DNA of 64,000 nucleotides from Streptacidiphilus sp041262525. Its GTDB lineage: Bacteria > Actinomycetota > Actinomycetes > Streptomycetales > Streptomycetaceae. A program made the translations under genes and the position numbers. The notes below the pieces were generated by a model. It was not told the DNA's origin. It made no database searches and saw only the letters and a list, made by a program, of their open reading frames with translations. Each line of letters opens with the position of its first letter. Positions within the stretch are counted from its first letter, which is position 1. This document shows positions 9,901 through 18,752 of this stretch, one piece after another. The DNA is taken from contig NZ_JBGCCK010000031.1 in NCBI RefSeq assembly GCF_041262525.1, positions 1 to 64,000 of the forward strand. Direction: 5' to 3'.

Positions 9901-11542
9901 CACCGTCCAGCAGCTGTGGCTCTACCAGGCCACCAGCGGCCCGGCCCTGATCAACCCGATCCTCCTCGGAGACGGCGACTGGTCCCGCTTCACGCTGATC
10001 GCCCCCGGCATCGTCGGCGGCACCGTCAACAGCGCAGGCGCCACCAAGGGCGGCACTCCCACCCTGTGGGCCCGCGACAACTCCACCGGCACCCTCTACA
10101 CCTTCCCGCTGACGATGAACACCAGCGTCGGCCTCATGGCCGGAGGCACCGAGCAGGTCCCCGCCCTGATCCACGCCCCCACCACGGTCCTGCAGTCCAA
10201 GATCACCCCGCCCGGCAACCTGTGCCTGGACGACTTCGGCAACGGCAGCGCGGACGGCAACAAGGTCGACATCTACACCTGCAACAACAGCGCGGCGCAG
10301 GTGTGGACTCTGCAGACCGACAAGACCGTTCGCATCAACGGCAAGTGCCTGGACGCGGCCAACAAGGGCACCGCGAATGGCACTCTGGTCGACCTGTGGA
10401 CCTGCAACGGCGGCACCAACCAGCAGTGGACCCAGGGCAGCACCGGCAGCCTGGTCAATGTCAACTCCGGAACCTGCCTGGCCGACCCCGGCGCCAACGC
10501 CACACTGGGCACCCAGCTGATCCTGTGGACCTGCGAAACCGGCCACGCCGAGCAGAACTGGGCCGGCCTGACCGCCACCGGAACCCTGCCCACCCCGACC
10601 GACCCGGTCGTACTGCCACTCACTGTCCCCAACGGCGGCACCATCGCCTCCCCCGGCGACGTCAACGGCCCCATCACCACCGCCAACCCGAACGGCAACC
10701 CGGACGGCAACCCCGACCTGTACACCATCGACGCCGCCGGACAGCTCACCGAATACCCCGGCGCGGCCCCCAGCGGCGGCGTCGCCACCTTCGCAGCGCC
10801 GCTCAGCCTGGGCACCGTCACCAACACCGCCACCAACTGGTGGAACCTCGCCGACGGCACCGGCACCACCGCCGTCGACTCGGTCACCGGCACTACCAGC
10901 GCCACCCTGAACGGCAACGCCACCTGGAACACCGACAGCGCCCTGGTGACGGCGAACCCGTCGCTGACCACGTCGAACCCCACCGGCACCAACCTGCAGC
11001 TGGACGGCACCACCGGCTACGCCGCCACCAGCGGACAAATCGTCACCACCAGCGGCAGCTACACCGTCTCCGCGTGGGTCAAGCTCAACACCGGCTACGA
11101 CACAGCCAAGTACGACACCGCCCTGTGCCAGCGCGACACCACCGGCGCCCGCTGCGCCTTCTACCTGCAATACTCCCCCGCCCTGCACGGCTGGACGTTC
11201 GTCTCGCCGAACACGGACAGCGCCAGCGCCACCGCCTACCCCGCCGCCGGCAACGGCAACACCCCCACCGCCGGACAGTGGACCCACCTGGTCGGCGTCT
11301 TCGACGCCACCACCGGCAACATGAGCCTGTACATCAACGGGCGCCTCGCCGGGACCGGCAACAACCCCAGCCCCTGGAACGCCACCGGCCCGTTCCTGAT
11401 CGGCGGCTCCGACAACGGCGGAACCGGCAGCCAGGCCGACTTCCCCGGCCAGATCGCCGACGTCCACGTCTACAACACCGCCCTCCCGGCCGCCGACGCC
11501 GCAGCACTGGGCGACAACACCCCCTTCGCCTGGCTCGGCTAA
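6983..11542 (+). CDS. Large secreted ricin-B lectin / LamG protein
   Basis: A 1519-aa protein starting at ATG 6983 with AGAGGA upstream. It has a clear signal peptide of about 38 residues (RRGRPPRW, then a hydrophobic core, cut near AFADA). A Pro/Ser/Thr-rich segment is followed by a DNRLRE-like module (about 320-530), Ig/fibronectin-like modules, and an FG-GAP/VCBS-like stretch around 810-840 (GDLSGDGIPDLA). A ricin-B-like beta-trefoil lies at about 1070-1190 with repeated C-x-x-QxW motifs (AQVW, NQQW, EQNW). A LamG/concanavalin-A-like domain occupies about 1285-1515 (VSAWVKL, WTHLVGVFD, LYINGRLAG). Such proteins are exported and bind polysaccharide; no catalytic domain was recognised. Its lectin segment closely resembles that of the divergent YD-repeat protein. 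A strong hairpin terminator follows at 11560. Confidence 0.9.
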   Translation: MLSASVRKSPRRGRPPRWALASAVATLMLTGSVTPAFADASTPLPDPSPTASPAPADPSTPTGPIPTALAQAAATGQPVTVTAATTQTHQLVANPDGTLSSTDNPLPVRVQKNGAWTPVDGTLGKNSDGSYSPAATPSGVTLSGGGTGPLATLTDPAGHQLSYSLPFTLPAPTVSGSTALYPSVLPGVDLSASVTNQGGFSDVLVVHDATAAANPALKSLTLAASTQGLTLGTDTAGDLTAKAADGSLSFAAPKPVMWDSSTTASGSASTLSAPSSPSPSPSPSGGTTSDGSAATSSAAGPGSSAKVDPVAMAVTPTAVTLTPNATLLGGSGTIYPLYIDPYTNPITSATGGYDEVYSSSTCSGSPQWDTPQTSGEGVGYQQWGGSCGNGLERSLYQVPLGGIPSTAVVQSSQITAPDTYAASWNCSQNQPVTLHTTGSINSGTDWNNQPGLDDANYAPVATTVASGSNSNSSCSNKDAVFTVTSQVQKLVKAGVTSWTIGLFGDESQTSGNVNYLRFSTALSITTTFDVPPDLPTNPRTAPNSVNPADAACNNGTVGWIGAAGANGVSFYADSKAEITGEHVGMNLDLWDNNGDNGSGGPKVLYNKLMNGNYPIGTALGSASVANPVTLQDGHQYGWGVQAVTNSSAHLTSAWVSECHFNLDTTPPATPTVTDSTAFPRIGGGAGTGTAGITAQLSLPVSAVDPLPAATCTLYPVSGTTNGCSASGVDHFLWKLDGQPTAADNNGSQNATAAGKDAAGDPQATATITAPVVNWGVHTLYIAAVDKAGNLSQVPASYTFYAPWNPNQKIMAGDLSGDGIPDLAAVTKTGDLNLIAGGSAPGTTPTLLSTAAQSPTKDSWANYYLAHRGTAFTGAVDDMYAYNHSTTGPGAGHMYVAENDLNVLNTSATKGGFTQGNNADVSKKACLTSDTTRCGTTVGYNATDWTGVKQLTAPGDLFQNGSSFVITAETVPGSTVQQLWLYQATSGPALINPILLGDGDWSRFTLIAPGIVGGTVNSAGATKGGTPTLWARDNSTGTLYTFPLTMNTSVGLMAGGTEQVPALIHAPTTVLQSKITPPGNLCLDDFGNGSADGNKVDIYTCNNSAAQVWTLQTDKTVRINGKCLDAANKGTANGTLVDLWTCNGGTNQQWTQGSTGSLVNVNSGTCLADPGANATLGTQLILWTCETGHAEQNWAGLTATGTLPTPTDPVVLPLTVPNGGTIASPGDVNGPITTANPNGNPDGNPDLYTIDAAGQLTEYPGAAPSGGVATFAAPLSLGTVTNTATNWWNLADGTGTTAVDSVTGTTSATLNGNATWNTDSALVTANPSLTTSNPTGTNLQLDGTTGYAATSGQIVTTSGSYTVSAWVKLNTGYDTAKYDTALCQRDTTGARCAFYLQYSPALHGWTFVSPNTDSASATAYPAAGNGNTPTAGQWTHLVGVFDATTGNMSLYINGRLAGTGNNPSPWNATGPFLIGGSDNGGTGSQADFPGQIADVHVYNTALPAADAAALGDNTPFAWLG

Positions 11543-11559
11543 CCCCAACCCACACACGC

Positions 11560-11595
11560 GGGTGCCCCGACCGGAACCCTCCGGTCGGGGCACCC
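11560..11595 (+). terminator. Intrinsic terminator after the lectin/LamG gene
   Basis: A perfect 16-bp inverted repeat, GGGTGCCCCGACCGGA (11560-11575) and its exact complement (11580-11595), with a 4-nt loop, 17 nt after the stop codon. There is no T tract, as is common in actinomycetes. It also argues against an upstream GTG start at 11562 for the next gene, because that codon lies inside the stem. Confidence 0.85.
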
Positions 11596-11621
11596 CTCCC
11601 ACTCCGGAGCACCCACGCGTC

Positions 11622-13916
11622 ATGCGATCCCCCCGCATCCCCCTGGCCGCCTGCGCCACCGCCCTGGTCCTCGCGATCACCGGCGCCACCGGCCCTGCCG
11701 CCTCCGCCGCCGCGACCGGCACGCCGCTCGCGATCGCGCACTTCTCCCACCTGGTCGTCGACCAGGCCCACGGCCACCTGTTCGTCAGCGGCGGCACCGG
11801 CACGTCCGGCATCCTGGTCACCGACCTCCAGGGCGCCACCGTCACCACCATCCCCGAGACGACGGGCGCCACCGGCCTGGCCCTGTCCCCGGACGGCACC
11901 ACCCTGTATGCCGCACTGCCCGGCGGCGACCAGATCACCGCGATCGACACCAGCACCCTTACCCAGACCGCGAGTTACCCCACCGGCCCGGGTACCCGAC
12001 CGGACTCGCTGGCCTACGCGGGCGGCAGCCTCTGGTTCGGCTACGGCGTGGCCGGTTCCGGCGGCATCGGCTCGCTCACCGCCTCCGGCACCGTCACCCT
12101 GGCCGCCGACCCGAACCCGTGGCCGACCCCGCCGACCCTGACCTCCACCCCCGGCCCGTCCGCCGCGCTGGTCGCCGCCGCCCAGAACGGCGCAGCCTCC
12201 ACGGTCTCGGTCTACACCGCCAGCGCGGGCACGCTGACGCGGACCGCGAACGGGCCACTCGCCATCCCCGACCTCGGCGACATCGCGCTCACCCCCGACG
12301 GCCACGACATCGTCGCCGGCTCCGCCACCGGCGTGGACGGCCGCTTCCACACCACGGACCTCACCCCCGACGGCCACTACCACTGGCCCCTGGCCGGCAA
12401 CGTCCTCGCCGTGGCCCCCGACGGCACCGTCGCCGCAGCCTTGAACGACACCACCTACCGCACCCTGTCCGCGGACAGCAGCGGCGAGTACAACATCTAC
12501 GCGACCGCTAACCAGGATCATCTCGCCCCGCACGGACTGGCCTGGGCCCCCGATGAGAGCCACCTGTACGCCGTCGGCCAAGACAGCACCGGCGGCGCTC
12601 CCACCCTGCAGGTGCAGTCCCAGCCCGACATCGCCCCGGTGGCGCTCCGGCCGTACCAGTCAGCGAGCGCGCCGGGTGAGCCGGTCTCGGTGGCCATAGG
12701 CCTCAACTCCGGCATGCCGTTCCCCGACGGCACCACGCTCCACGTGACCCGGTTCGACGCCACCCACCCTGGAGGCATCGCCCAAAGCGACATCGTCTAC
12801 ACGCCCTCAGCGGTCAACGGCTGGTCCTGGCCCACGATCCACGACACCGCGCCCCTGCAAGGGCCCTTGAGCTACCGCGTCGACTACCCGGGCGACGCGA
12901 CCCACGCACCGGCCACGTTGAGCTTCCCTGTCGACGTGGCGAAGTACGCCCCCTACTTCACCCTCACCGCACCCACCACCAGCGCCCGCGGCGCCCAACT
13001 CGCCATCACCGGGCACCTGAACTGGCCCCACCCGGGCAACGCCCACCTGACCACCGGCGCCCTGACCGTCACGCGCACCGACCTGGCCCACCCCCACGGC
13101 ACCGTGCTCGGCACCCTGCCGGTCGCCACGGACGGCAGCTTCACCCTCCACGACACCCCCACCATCGGCGCCGCCAACACCTACACCTTCAGCTACGACG
13201 GCGGCAGCGCCTACCTGCCCGCCAACACCACCGCCACCGTGCAGGTGGCACGCGCGAACACCACGCTGAGCGTGACCGCCAACGCCGGCGCCTACAGCTA
13301 TGGCGCCTGGGCCCACGTCACCGCCCATCTCGGCGCCACCTACAACAGCCGCCAGGTCACCCTGTTCGCCCAGCCCTACGCCGGCACCAAGACCGTGATC
13401 GCCACCGGCAGCACCGACATCCACGGCAACTTCAGCGCCTGGTACAAGATCACCCGGAACACCGTCTTCACCGCCGCCTACGCCGGCGACTACCGCACCA
13501 ACCCCGCCACCGCCACTAGCCGCACCGCCTGGGACTGGGCCCAGGTCACCACCCAGATGCTCCTGGGCATGAGCACCACCACCATCAACAGCAACCACTA
13601 CACCGTCTACTACCGCGACGCCCCCGCCCAGGCCCCCCTGTTCCGCACCACCCTGGCACCGGTCCACACCGGCGGACACCTCCAGATCGTGCTGCAGCGC
13701 TACTACTCCGGCGCCTGGCACAACACCAGCGTCCAGACCGTCAGCTGCGCCGCACTGACCGACTGCCACTTCTACCAGGAATACCTGCCCTGGAAGTCCC
13801 TGCCCGACTACGCCCTCTACCGCATCACCGCGCAATACGTCCACGACAACACCGACACCACCAGCCTCGACACCTGGGGCACCTGGCAGTACTTCACCAC
13901 CCACCCCCACCCCTGA
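11622..13916 (+). CDS. Secreted beta-propeller (YVTN-like) / Ig-like repeat protein
   Basis: A 764-aa protein. The ATG at 11622 was chosen because it begins a typical signal peptide (MRSPRIPLAAC, hydrophobic core, ASAA) and because the longer frame would start inside the terminator stem. Residues of about 40-340 contain repeated short propeller blades (VVDQAHGHLFVSGG, LALSPDGTTLYAALPGG, IALTPDGHDIVAG), typical of YVTN/WD-like surface propellers. The C-terminal half has bacterial Ig-like beta-sandwich repeats (APYFTLTAPTTSARGAQLAITG and TTLSVTANAGAYSYG). It ends with a domain containing two cysteines (SCAALTDC). It is probably an exported surface or matrix protein with no visible enzymatic motif, and may be functionally linked to the two lectin proteins to its left. 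Confidence 0.85.
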   Translation: MRSPRIPLAACATALVLAITGATGPAASAAATGTPLAIAHFSHLVVDQAHGHLFVSGGTGTSGILVTDLQGATVTTIPETTGATGLALSPDGTTLYAALPGGDQITAIDTSTLTQTASYPTGPGTRPDSLAYAGGSLWFGYGVAGSGGIGSLTASGTVTLAADPNPWPTPPTLTSTPGPSAALVAAAQNGAASTVSVYTASAGTLTRTANGPLAIPDLGDIALTPDGHDIVAGSATGVDGRFHTTDLTPDGHYHWPLAGNVLAVAPDGTVAAALNDTTYRTLSADSSGEYNIYATANQDHLAPHGLAWAPDESHLYAVGQDSTGGAPTLQVQSQPDIAPVALRPYQSASAPGEPVSVAIGLNSGMPFPDGTTLHVTRFDATHPGGIAQSDIVYTPSAVNGWSWPTIHDTAPLQGPLSYRVDYPGDATHAPATLSFPVDVAKYAPYFTLTAPTTSARGAQLAITGHLNWPHPGNAHLTTGALTVTRTDLAHPHGTVLGTLPVATDGSFTLHDTPTIGAANTYTFSYDGGSAYLPANTTATVQVARANTTLSVTANAGAYSYGAWAHVTAHLGATYNSRQVTLFAQPYAGTKTVIATGSTDIHGNFSAWYKITRNTVFTAAYAGDYRTNPATATSRTAWDWAQVTTQMLLGMSTTTINSNHYTVYYRDAPAQAPLFRTTLAPVHTGGHLQIVLQRYYSGAWHNTSVQTVSCAALTDCHFYQEYLPWKSLPDYALYRITAQYVHDNTDTTSLDTWGTWQYFTTHPHP

Positions 13917-13986
13917 CACACGGACTGGTGGCAGCCCGACTTCGGCTACATCTGGCACGAGTAGCAGCGCATGACTGACCGGTGGG

Positions 13987-14014
13987 GGCGGGGGTGCCAC
14001 TGCTCGCCCCCGCC
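13987..14014 (+). terminator. Possible terminator after the beta-propeller gene
   Basis: An 8-bp inverted repeat, GGCGGGGG (13987-13994) and CCCCCGCC (14007-14014), lies about 70 nt after the preceding stop. A competing 7-bp pairing, GGGTGCC with GGCACCC (13992-13998 and 14014-14020), overlaps it, so the fold is uncertain. Confidence 0.4.
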
Positions 14015-14071
14015 GGCACCCGACTGTTCTCACGGAAATCCGATCGCATCACCGAGTCACCCGGAGCAGAA

Positions 14072-14341
14072 GTGTCACTCCACACCGCGGGCGTCATCAG
14101 CTACAGCGCCGTATTCACCGTGGCGGCGGCATGGATCATCGTCGGACTGCTGATCCTTAAGGGCGTGATCTGGCGCAAGCCCGTGCCCCGCAGCAGAGCC
14201 ATCCCCACGATGCTCATCGGCGCGGGTATCGCCCTGACCACGGCCGCCCGCATCCCTACCGGCCCGTGGGCCGTGCTCCTGTCCCTCCCGGGCGTCGCAC
14301 TCATCCTGGCGGGTGCTTACCGCCTCTGGCGCTCACGGTAG
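14072..14341 (+). CDS. Small integral membrane protein (three predicted TM helices)
   Basis: An 89-aa frame. The GTG at 14072 is preferred because CGGAG lies just upstream; an in-frame GTG at 13982 would place the hairpin at 13987-14014 in the coding region. The protein is mostly three hydrophobic segments (AVFTVAAAWIIVGLLIL, TMLIGAGIALTTAA, VLLSLPGVALILAGAYRLW) separated by short basic loops. I do not recognise the family, and nothing nearby indicates a role. Confidence 0.65.
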   Translation: MSLHTAGVISYSAVFTVAAAWIIVGLLILKGVIWRKPVPRSRAIPTMLIGAGIALTTAARIPTGPWAVLLSLPGVALILAGAYRLWRSR

Positions 14342-14417
14342 ACCTGGTACCTAGCCCACTGACCCCACAGACCGGCACCTAGAGCCAAATGACATCCAGC
14401 GATCGGAGCGGCACGTC

Positions 14418-17396
14418 GTGATGGAGCTTCGCGAGCACCAGCGTCAGGCCCTTGACGCGATATCGGCCGCTCTGACCAGCGGCGGGCGGGGCCAGGTGGT
14501 GATGGCGTGCGGGGGCGGGAAGACGCTGGTGGCCGTCCGTGCCGCGACAGCTCTGGTCGGCGCGGGTGGGACGGTGTTGGTGCTTCTCCCGTCGCTAGGA
14601 TTGCTCGCGCAGACGGTGCGCGCGTGGCGGGCCGACGCCGGGGTGCCTTTGACGGTGCTGGCGGTGTGTTCGGGCCAGGCGGCCGAACGCGACAGCGACA
14701 GCCCGACCGGTGAGACGCTGGCGGAGCTGGAGGCCGAGCTCGGCCTGGAGACGACCACCCGCCCAGACCGGATAGCCGCGTTCCTGACAGTGCCCCACCG
14801 CACGGGTGATGGTCTGCGGGTGCTGTTCGGCACCTACCACTCCTCGCCGCGCATAGCCGAGGCCTTCGCCGCCCACCGTGACGGGGTGCTGGCTCCGTTG
14901 GATCTGGTGGTGTGTGACGAGGCGCACCGCACGGCCGGTGACCGCGAGGCGGCGTTCGCCGTCGTGCTGGACGACGCGAGGATCCCCGCCGCGCGCAGGC
15001 TGTTCCTGACCGCGACTCCGAAGGTCCACACCGGCGCCGAGCGCGACCAGGACCTGGTGGGGATGGACGACGAGCAGGTATACGGGCCGCGCTTGCACAC
15101 GTTGTCGTTCGCGCAGGCGATCGCCCAGGGGTTGCTGCAGGACTACCGCCTGGTGGTGGTCGGCGTGACCGGGCGCGAGGCCCACCAACTGGTCCTGGAC
15201 AACTCGGAGCTGGACCTGGCGGAGCTCGGTGCGGGCAGACTCCCGGCGGCGACCGCCGCGGCGCAGATCGCCCTGGCCCAGGCCGCCGCTACGTTCGGCC
15301 TGCGCCGGATGCTGGCCTTCCACAACCGCGTTGCGCAGTCCCGGGCGTTCCACCGGAGTCTGGCCCGTACCGTGGCGGCGCTGCCCGCCGACCGCCGGCC
15401 GGTCGCCGCGCTGACCTCGCTCCACCTAGACGGTGCGATGCCCGGAAAGCAGCGCGCCGCCGCTCTGCAGCGGCTGCGGGACACCGGTCCGCGGGAGTGG
15501 ACGGTGGTGAACAATGTGCGGGTGCTGGCCGAGGGTATCGATGTGCCCGCGCTGGACGGCGTCGCGTTCATCGCCCCGCGCGGCTCCCAGATCGACATCA
15601 CCCAGGCCGTCGGGCGGGCGCTGCGGATCAGTCCCGACCGCGCCGCCCCGTCGGTGATCCTGGTGCCGGTCTACCTGGCCGAGGGTGAGAGCGGCGAGGC
15701 CGTGTTGGAGGATTCGGCGTTTCGGCACGTGTGGCAGATCGTCCGCGCGTTGCGCGACCATGACGACCGCCTGGACACCGCACTGGGTGTGCTGCGCCGG
15801 CGTCTCGGCGGCTACGGCGAGGGCGGGGAGCCGGCCCCGGTGCTGCCGGAGCAGATCCAGGTGTGTTTCCCCGGCGAGGTCGGTGCCCGGTTCCTGACCG
15901 CGTTCACCACGCGGGTGATCGAGCACGGCTCGGATTCCTACGAGTACGGGTACGGCGCCCTTCAGGCCTACGTCGCCGCCCATGGCGACGCGCGTCCCCC
16001 GGTCGACTACCGCACCGAGGCCGGCTACCGCCTGGGTGTCTGGGTCGGCCAGGTCCGCACCGCCCGGCGCCGCGGTCAACTGCGCCCTGGGCGCGCCCGC
16101 GACCTGGAGCAATTGCCCGGCTGGACCTGGGACCCGGAAGAGGCACGCTGGGAAGCGGGTTACGAGGCGCTGCTGGAGTTCGTCGCCGCGCACGGGCACG
16201 CCCGGGTCCCGCAGCGGCACCGCAACCCGGGCGGCTACCTGGTGGGCCGCTGGGTGGACAAGCAGCGCGCCTACGGCACCAGCGGCCACCACGTGATGAC
16301 CCGCGAGCGGCGGGAGCGGCTGGAGGCGTTGCCGGGCTGGCTGTGGGTGCCCAGCCAGGAGCGCGGCTGGCCCCAGGGCCTGGCCGAGCTGCGCGCCTAC
16401 GCCGGCCGGCACGGCAGCGTGGCCGGTATCAGCTCCGGTCTGGTGACAAAGGACGGCTACCAGCTCGGCCGCTGGCTGCACGCCTGCCGCACCCGCCACC
16501 GCCGCGGCGAGCTGAAACAGGCGCAGATCCGCGAGCTGGAGGCCCTGCCCGGTTGGCGCTGGCGCGTCCAGGAAGACCTGTGGCCCGCCGCGATCCGCGC
16601 CCTCCGTGAGTGGAGCCAGCACGACGGTCAGATCCCGATCCCGCACTCCTACGTCACTAAGGACGGCTTCGACCTCGGGGCTTGGGCGGTGCGGGCCCGG
16701 CAGCGGTTCGTCGACGGCCGGCTCCCCCTCGCGAAGGCGGCGGAACTGGCCGCCTACCCGGGCTGGACCTGGAGCCTGCCCACCGGCCACCGATGGCGGC
16801 AACTCCTCACCCACACCGAAGCCTTCCTCCGCGACCAGGGCCACGCCCGGATCCCCGTCAGCCACACCACCGCGGACGGCTACCTGCTCGGCCGCAACAT
16901 CCTCGTGGTCCGCTCCCGGCACACGGCAGGCACCCTCCCCGCCAGCCTCCGGGCTGAACTCGACGCGATCCCCGGCTGGAGCTGGAGCGAGCCCGTCGAC
17001 TACCGCGACGACGACCACTGGCACCGCCACCTGCAGGCCCTCCACGACCACGCCCGCACCCACGGCACAGCCGATCTCCCCGAAGACCTGATCACCCCGG
17101 ACGGCTTGATGCTGGGTGCGTGGTCCGCCGACCAGCGCCGCGAACACCGCACCGGCCGACTCCACCCGGCCCGCGCCCAGGCCCTGGAAGCCCTCCCGTG
17201 CTGGGACTGGACCCGCGGCACCAAGTCCTGGCATACCCGCCAACACCACCAGGCCCGCGCCCGCGAACTCGGCTACCCAGACATCACCGCCCTCCTCGCC
17301 GCCAGCACCCACCTCACCCACCGCCAGATCGGCACCCAGATGCGCGTCTCCGACGCCACCGTCGCAAAATGGCGCACCACGACGGCGGGGCGCTGA
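14418..17396 (+). CDS. SF2 DEAD/DEAH helicase with six helicase-associated (HA) repeats
   Basis: A 992-aa protein. A GTG at 14418 lies 9 nt after GGAG; an ATG follows directly at 14421. The N-terminal half is an SF2 helicase: Walker A CGGGKT (K35), DEAH at 167-170 and motif III-like FLTATP. The C-terminal RecA-like lobe has NVRVLAEGIDVPALDGVAFI and a motif VI-like QAVGRALR. From about residue 507 to 932 there are six tandem helicase-associated repeats, each ending in a PGWxW-type motif (LPGWTWD, LPGWLWV, LPGWRWR, YPGWTWS, IPGWSWS, LPCWDW). The C-terminal 40 residues look like a helix-turn-helix (LTHRQIGTQMRVSDATVAKW). HA-repeat helicases are common in actinobacteria, often in accessory DNA; their substrate is not known to me. 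Confidence 0.9.
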   Translation: MMELREHQRQALDAISAALTSGGRGQVVMACGGGKTLVAVRAATALVGAGGTVLVLLPSLGLLAQTVRAWRADAGVPLTVLAVCSGQAAERDSDSPTGETLAELEAELGLETTTRPDRIAAFLTVPHRTGDGLRVLFGTYHSSPRIAEAFAAHRDGVLAPLDLVVCDEAHRTAGDREAAFAVVLDDARIPAARRLFLTATPKVHTGAERDQDLVGMDDEQVYGPRLHTLSFAQAIAQGLLQDYRLVVVGVTGREAHQLVLDNSELDLAELGAGRLPAATAAAQIALAQAAATFGLRRMLAFHNRVAQSRAFHRSLARTVAALPADRRPVAALTSLHLDGAMPGKQRAAALQRLRDTGPREWTVVNNVRVLAEGIDVPALDGVAFIAPRGSQIDITQAVGRALRISPDRAAPSVILVPVYLAEGESGEAVLEDSAFRHVWQIVRALRDHDDRLDTALGVLRRRLGGYGEGGEPAPVLPEQIQVCFPGEVGARFLTAFTTRVIEHGSDSYEYGYGALQAYVAAHGDARPPVDYRTEAGYRLGVWVGQVRTARRRGQLRPGRARDLEQLPGWTWDPEEARWEAGYEALLEFVAAHGHARVPQRHRNPGGYLVGRWVDKQRAYGTSGHHVMTRERRERLEALPGWLWVPSQERGWPQGLAELRAYAGRHGSVAGISSGLVTKDGYQLGRWLHACRTRHRRGELKQAQIRELEALPGWRWRVQEDLWPAAIRALREWSQHDGQIPIPHSYVTKDGFDLGAWAVRARQRFVDGRLPLAKAAELAAYPGWTWSLPTGHRWRQLLTHTEAFLRDQGHARIPVSHTTADGYLLGRNILVVRSRHTAGTLPASLRAELDAIPGWSWSEPVDYRDDDHWHRHLQALHDHARTHGTADLPEDLITPDGLMLGAWSADQRREHRTGRLHPARAQALEALPCWDWTRGTKSWHTRQHHQARARELGYPDITALLAASTHLTHRQIGTQMRVSDATVAKWRTTTAGR

Positions 17397-17572
17397 CCCG
17401 ATTTGCCCCACCCATGCGCCATCCGGGACTGCCCGACCTCCAGCTCGCGCCCTGACCATCATGCGGGTGTCGAGTGGATGGTGGTCGACGAGTCCATCGA
17501 GCCGCGCCGTCCCAACCCGCGCGGGGGGGTGCCCCTATGGGTTTGGTCAAGGTCATGGGTGAGGATGGCGGC

Positions 17573-17896
17573 ATGACGACCTGGTTCCGCACTTACTACG
17601 AGGACGAGGATCTGTGGCTGTACTTCGAGGCTGACGATGGCGGTTGGGCGGCGCGCCAGGTCGAGGTCCGAGGGCAGGACTCACGGCCTGCAACGGCTGC
17701 TTCGTTGGCCGAGGTGCTCCATCTGCGCGATCACGCTGATCTTGCGGCGATGAGTCGCTATGAACGGCAGTTCGGTGTTCTCGCCGAAGGCCGTATGGAG
17801 GGCTGGCAGGACCAACCCGAGGCCGCCGAGATTTCCGCGGCAGAGTTCGAGCGGCTGTGGACCGAAGCGAGGCGGACGCTCGGCGAGTCAGCCTGA
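17573..17896 (+). CDS. Hypothetical acidic protein
   Basis: A 107-aa frame. The ATG at 17573 has GAGG 8 nt upstream and begins the compositionally coherent part (MTTWFRTYYEDEDLWLYFE); further upstream codons look like leader. It is rich in Glu, Asp and Trp, lacks membrane segments and has a helical C-terminus. I do not recognise it. Its stop overlaps, in convergent orientation, the end of the transposase remnant. Confidence 0.65.
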   Translation: MTTWFRTYYEDEDLWLYFEADDGGWAARQVEVRGQDSRPATAASLAEVLHLRDHADLAAMSRYERQFGVLAEGRMEGWQDQPEAAEISAAEFERLWTEARRTLGESA

Positions 17897-18238
17897 CCTG
17901 GCGAGTTGGGGCTCGTAGAAGGTGCCGTCTCGGAGCATGGCGAACAGGACGTCGGCTCGGCGGCGGGCGAGGCAGAGCAGGGCCTGGGTGTGGTGTTTGC
18001 CCTGGGCGATCCTTGTCGTAGTAGGTCCGCGAGGCGGGGTCGGCCACGGCGGCGAACGCGGACAGGAAGAAGGCCCGTTTGAGCTGCTTGTTCCCGCGCC
18101 GGGAGGGTTGTTCGCCGCGGATCGATGACCCGGAGCTGCGGGGCGCGGGGGCGAGGCTGGCGTAGGCGGCGAGGTGGGCGACGAAGGGGAAGCTGCCGCC
18201 CTCGCCGACGTCAATGAGGATCCTGACTCCGGTGCCGG
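17888..18238 (-). pseudogene. IS110-family transposase C-terminal remnant, frameshifted
   Basis: Two minus-strand frames together encode the C-terminal Transposase_20-like region of an IS110/IS116/IS902 transposase. The first frame has GEGGSFPFVAHLAAYASLAP, SSGSSIRGEQPSRRGNKQLK, RAFFLSAFAAVADPASRTYYDKDR. It then shifts near 18006-18012 into AQGKHHTQALLCLARRR and ADVLFAMLRDGTFYEP. A one-base deletion would explain the shift. The N-terminal DEDD catalytic part is absent, so this is a dead fragment. It marks past IS insertion at the left side of the conjugation module. Confidence 0.85.
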
Positions 18239-18512
18239 ACGGGTGTGTGCCGCTCGCGTCCGACCTCCCTCCAGAGGTGCCGCGCATCGCGCTCCGACGG
18301 CTCGCTTTCGGCGCTCCCGCCGCTCGATCCACCTGTCCAGGGGTTCGTCCTCCATGGCGGCCCTCCGCGGTTCAGATGCCCCAGCCTCTCAGAACTCTCA
18401 TGCCAAGACAGGTCTTTGGCCGCGCAGTGCACTCGATCGAGTCCAGGCGAGGAAACCAAGTGGCCAAACCGACGGCGACTCTCCGACTCCCCACTGGCCA
18501 ACAGGCGGCACC

Positions 18513-18713
18513 TTAGCGCCGAGAGCCCCGGCGGGTACGCCAGCCTCGAATGCTCACCCAGCTCACTCCGACCGCAGCGATGACGAGGGCCTCGAACGCC
18601 ACATGACCGCCGCCGGCCTGTCCGTGAACCTTGCCCGCAACAAGGACGCCCGCGGCCACCAGGACATAGGGCAGGAGGAAAAGAACGAGGCGGCCCACGC
18701 GTATTGGATTCAT
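18513..18713 (-). CDS. Small membrane protein
   Basis: A 66-aa frame. The ATG at 18713 is preferred over the one at 18722 because AGGAAGG then sits at proper spacing. The sequence has a basic N-terminus (MNPIRVGR) and two hydrophobic segments (LVLFLLPYVLVAAGVLVAG and FEALVIAAVGVSWVSI), and ends in an Arg-rich tail. It lies 39 bp downstream of the 268-aa gene on the same strand and is probably cotranscribed with it and the cell-wall hydrolase. Family unknown. Confidence 0.6.
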   Translation of the reverse strand: MNPIRVGRLVLFLLPYVLVAAGVLVAGKVHGQAGGGHVAFEALVIAAVGVSWVSIRGWRTRRGSRR

Positions 18714-18752
18714 GGAGCCCATCCTTCCTGAATGAACATCAGCTATCCAGTG

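Noticed and set aside
11562..11621. An upstream GTG start for the beta-propeller gene.
   Set aside because: It lies inside a perfect 16-bp terminator stem and would place 20 residues before a clean signal peptide.
7124..11956. A 1610-codon minus-strand frame opposite the LamG gene.
   Set aside because: Antisense shadow with Gly/Ala/Val/Arg composition; it crosses the terminator and has no domain.
18237..18512. A continuation of the IS110 transposase or another gene between 18237 and 18512.
   Set aside because: No further transposase motifs and no coherent frame with a ribosome site; nothing supportable in this stretch.
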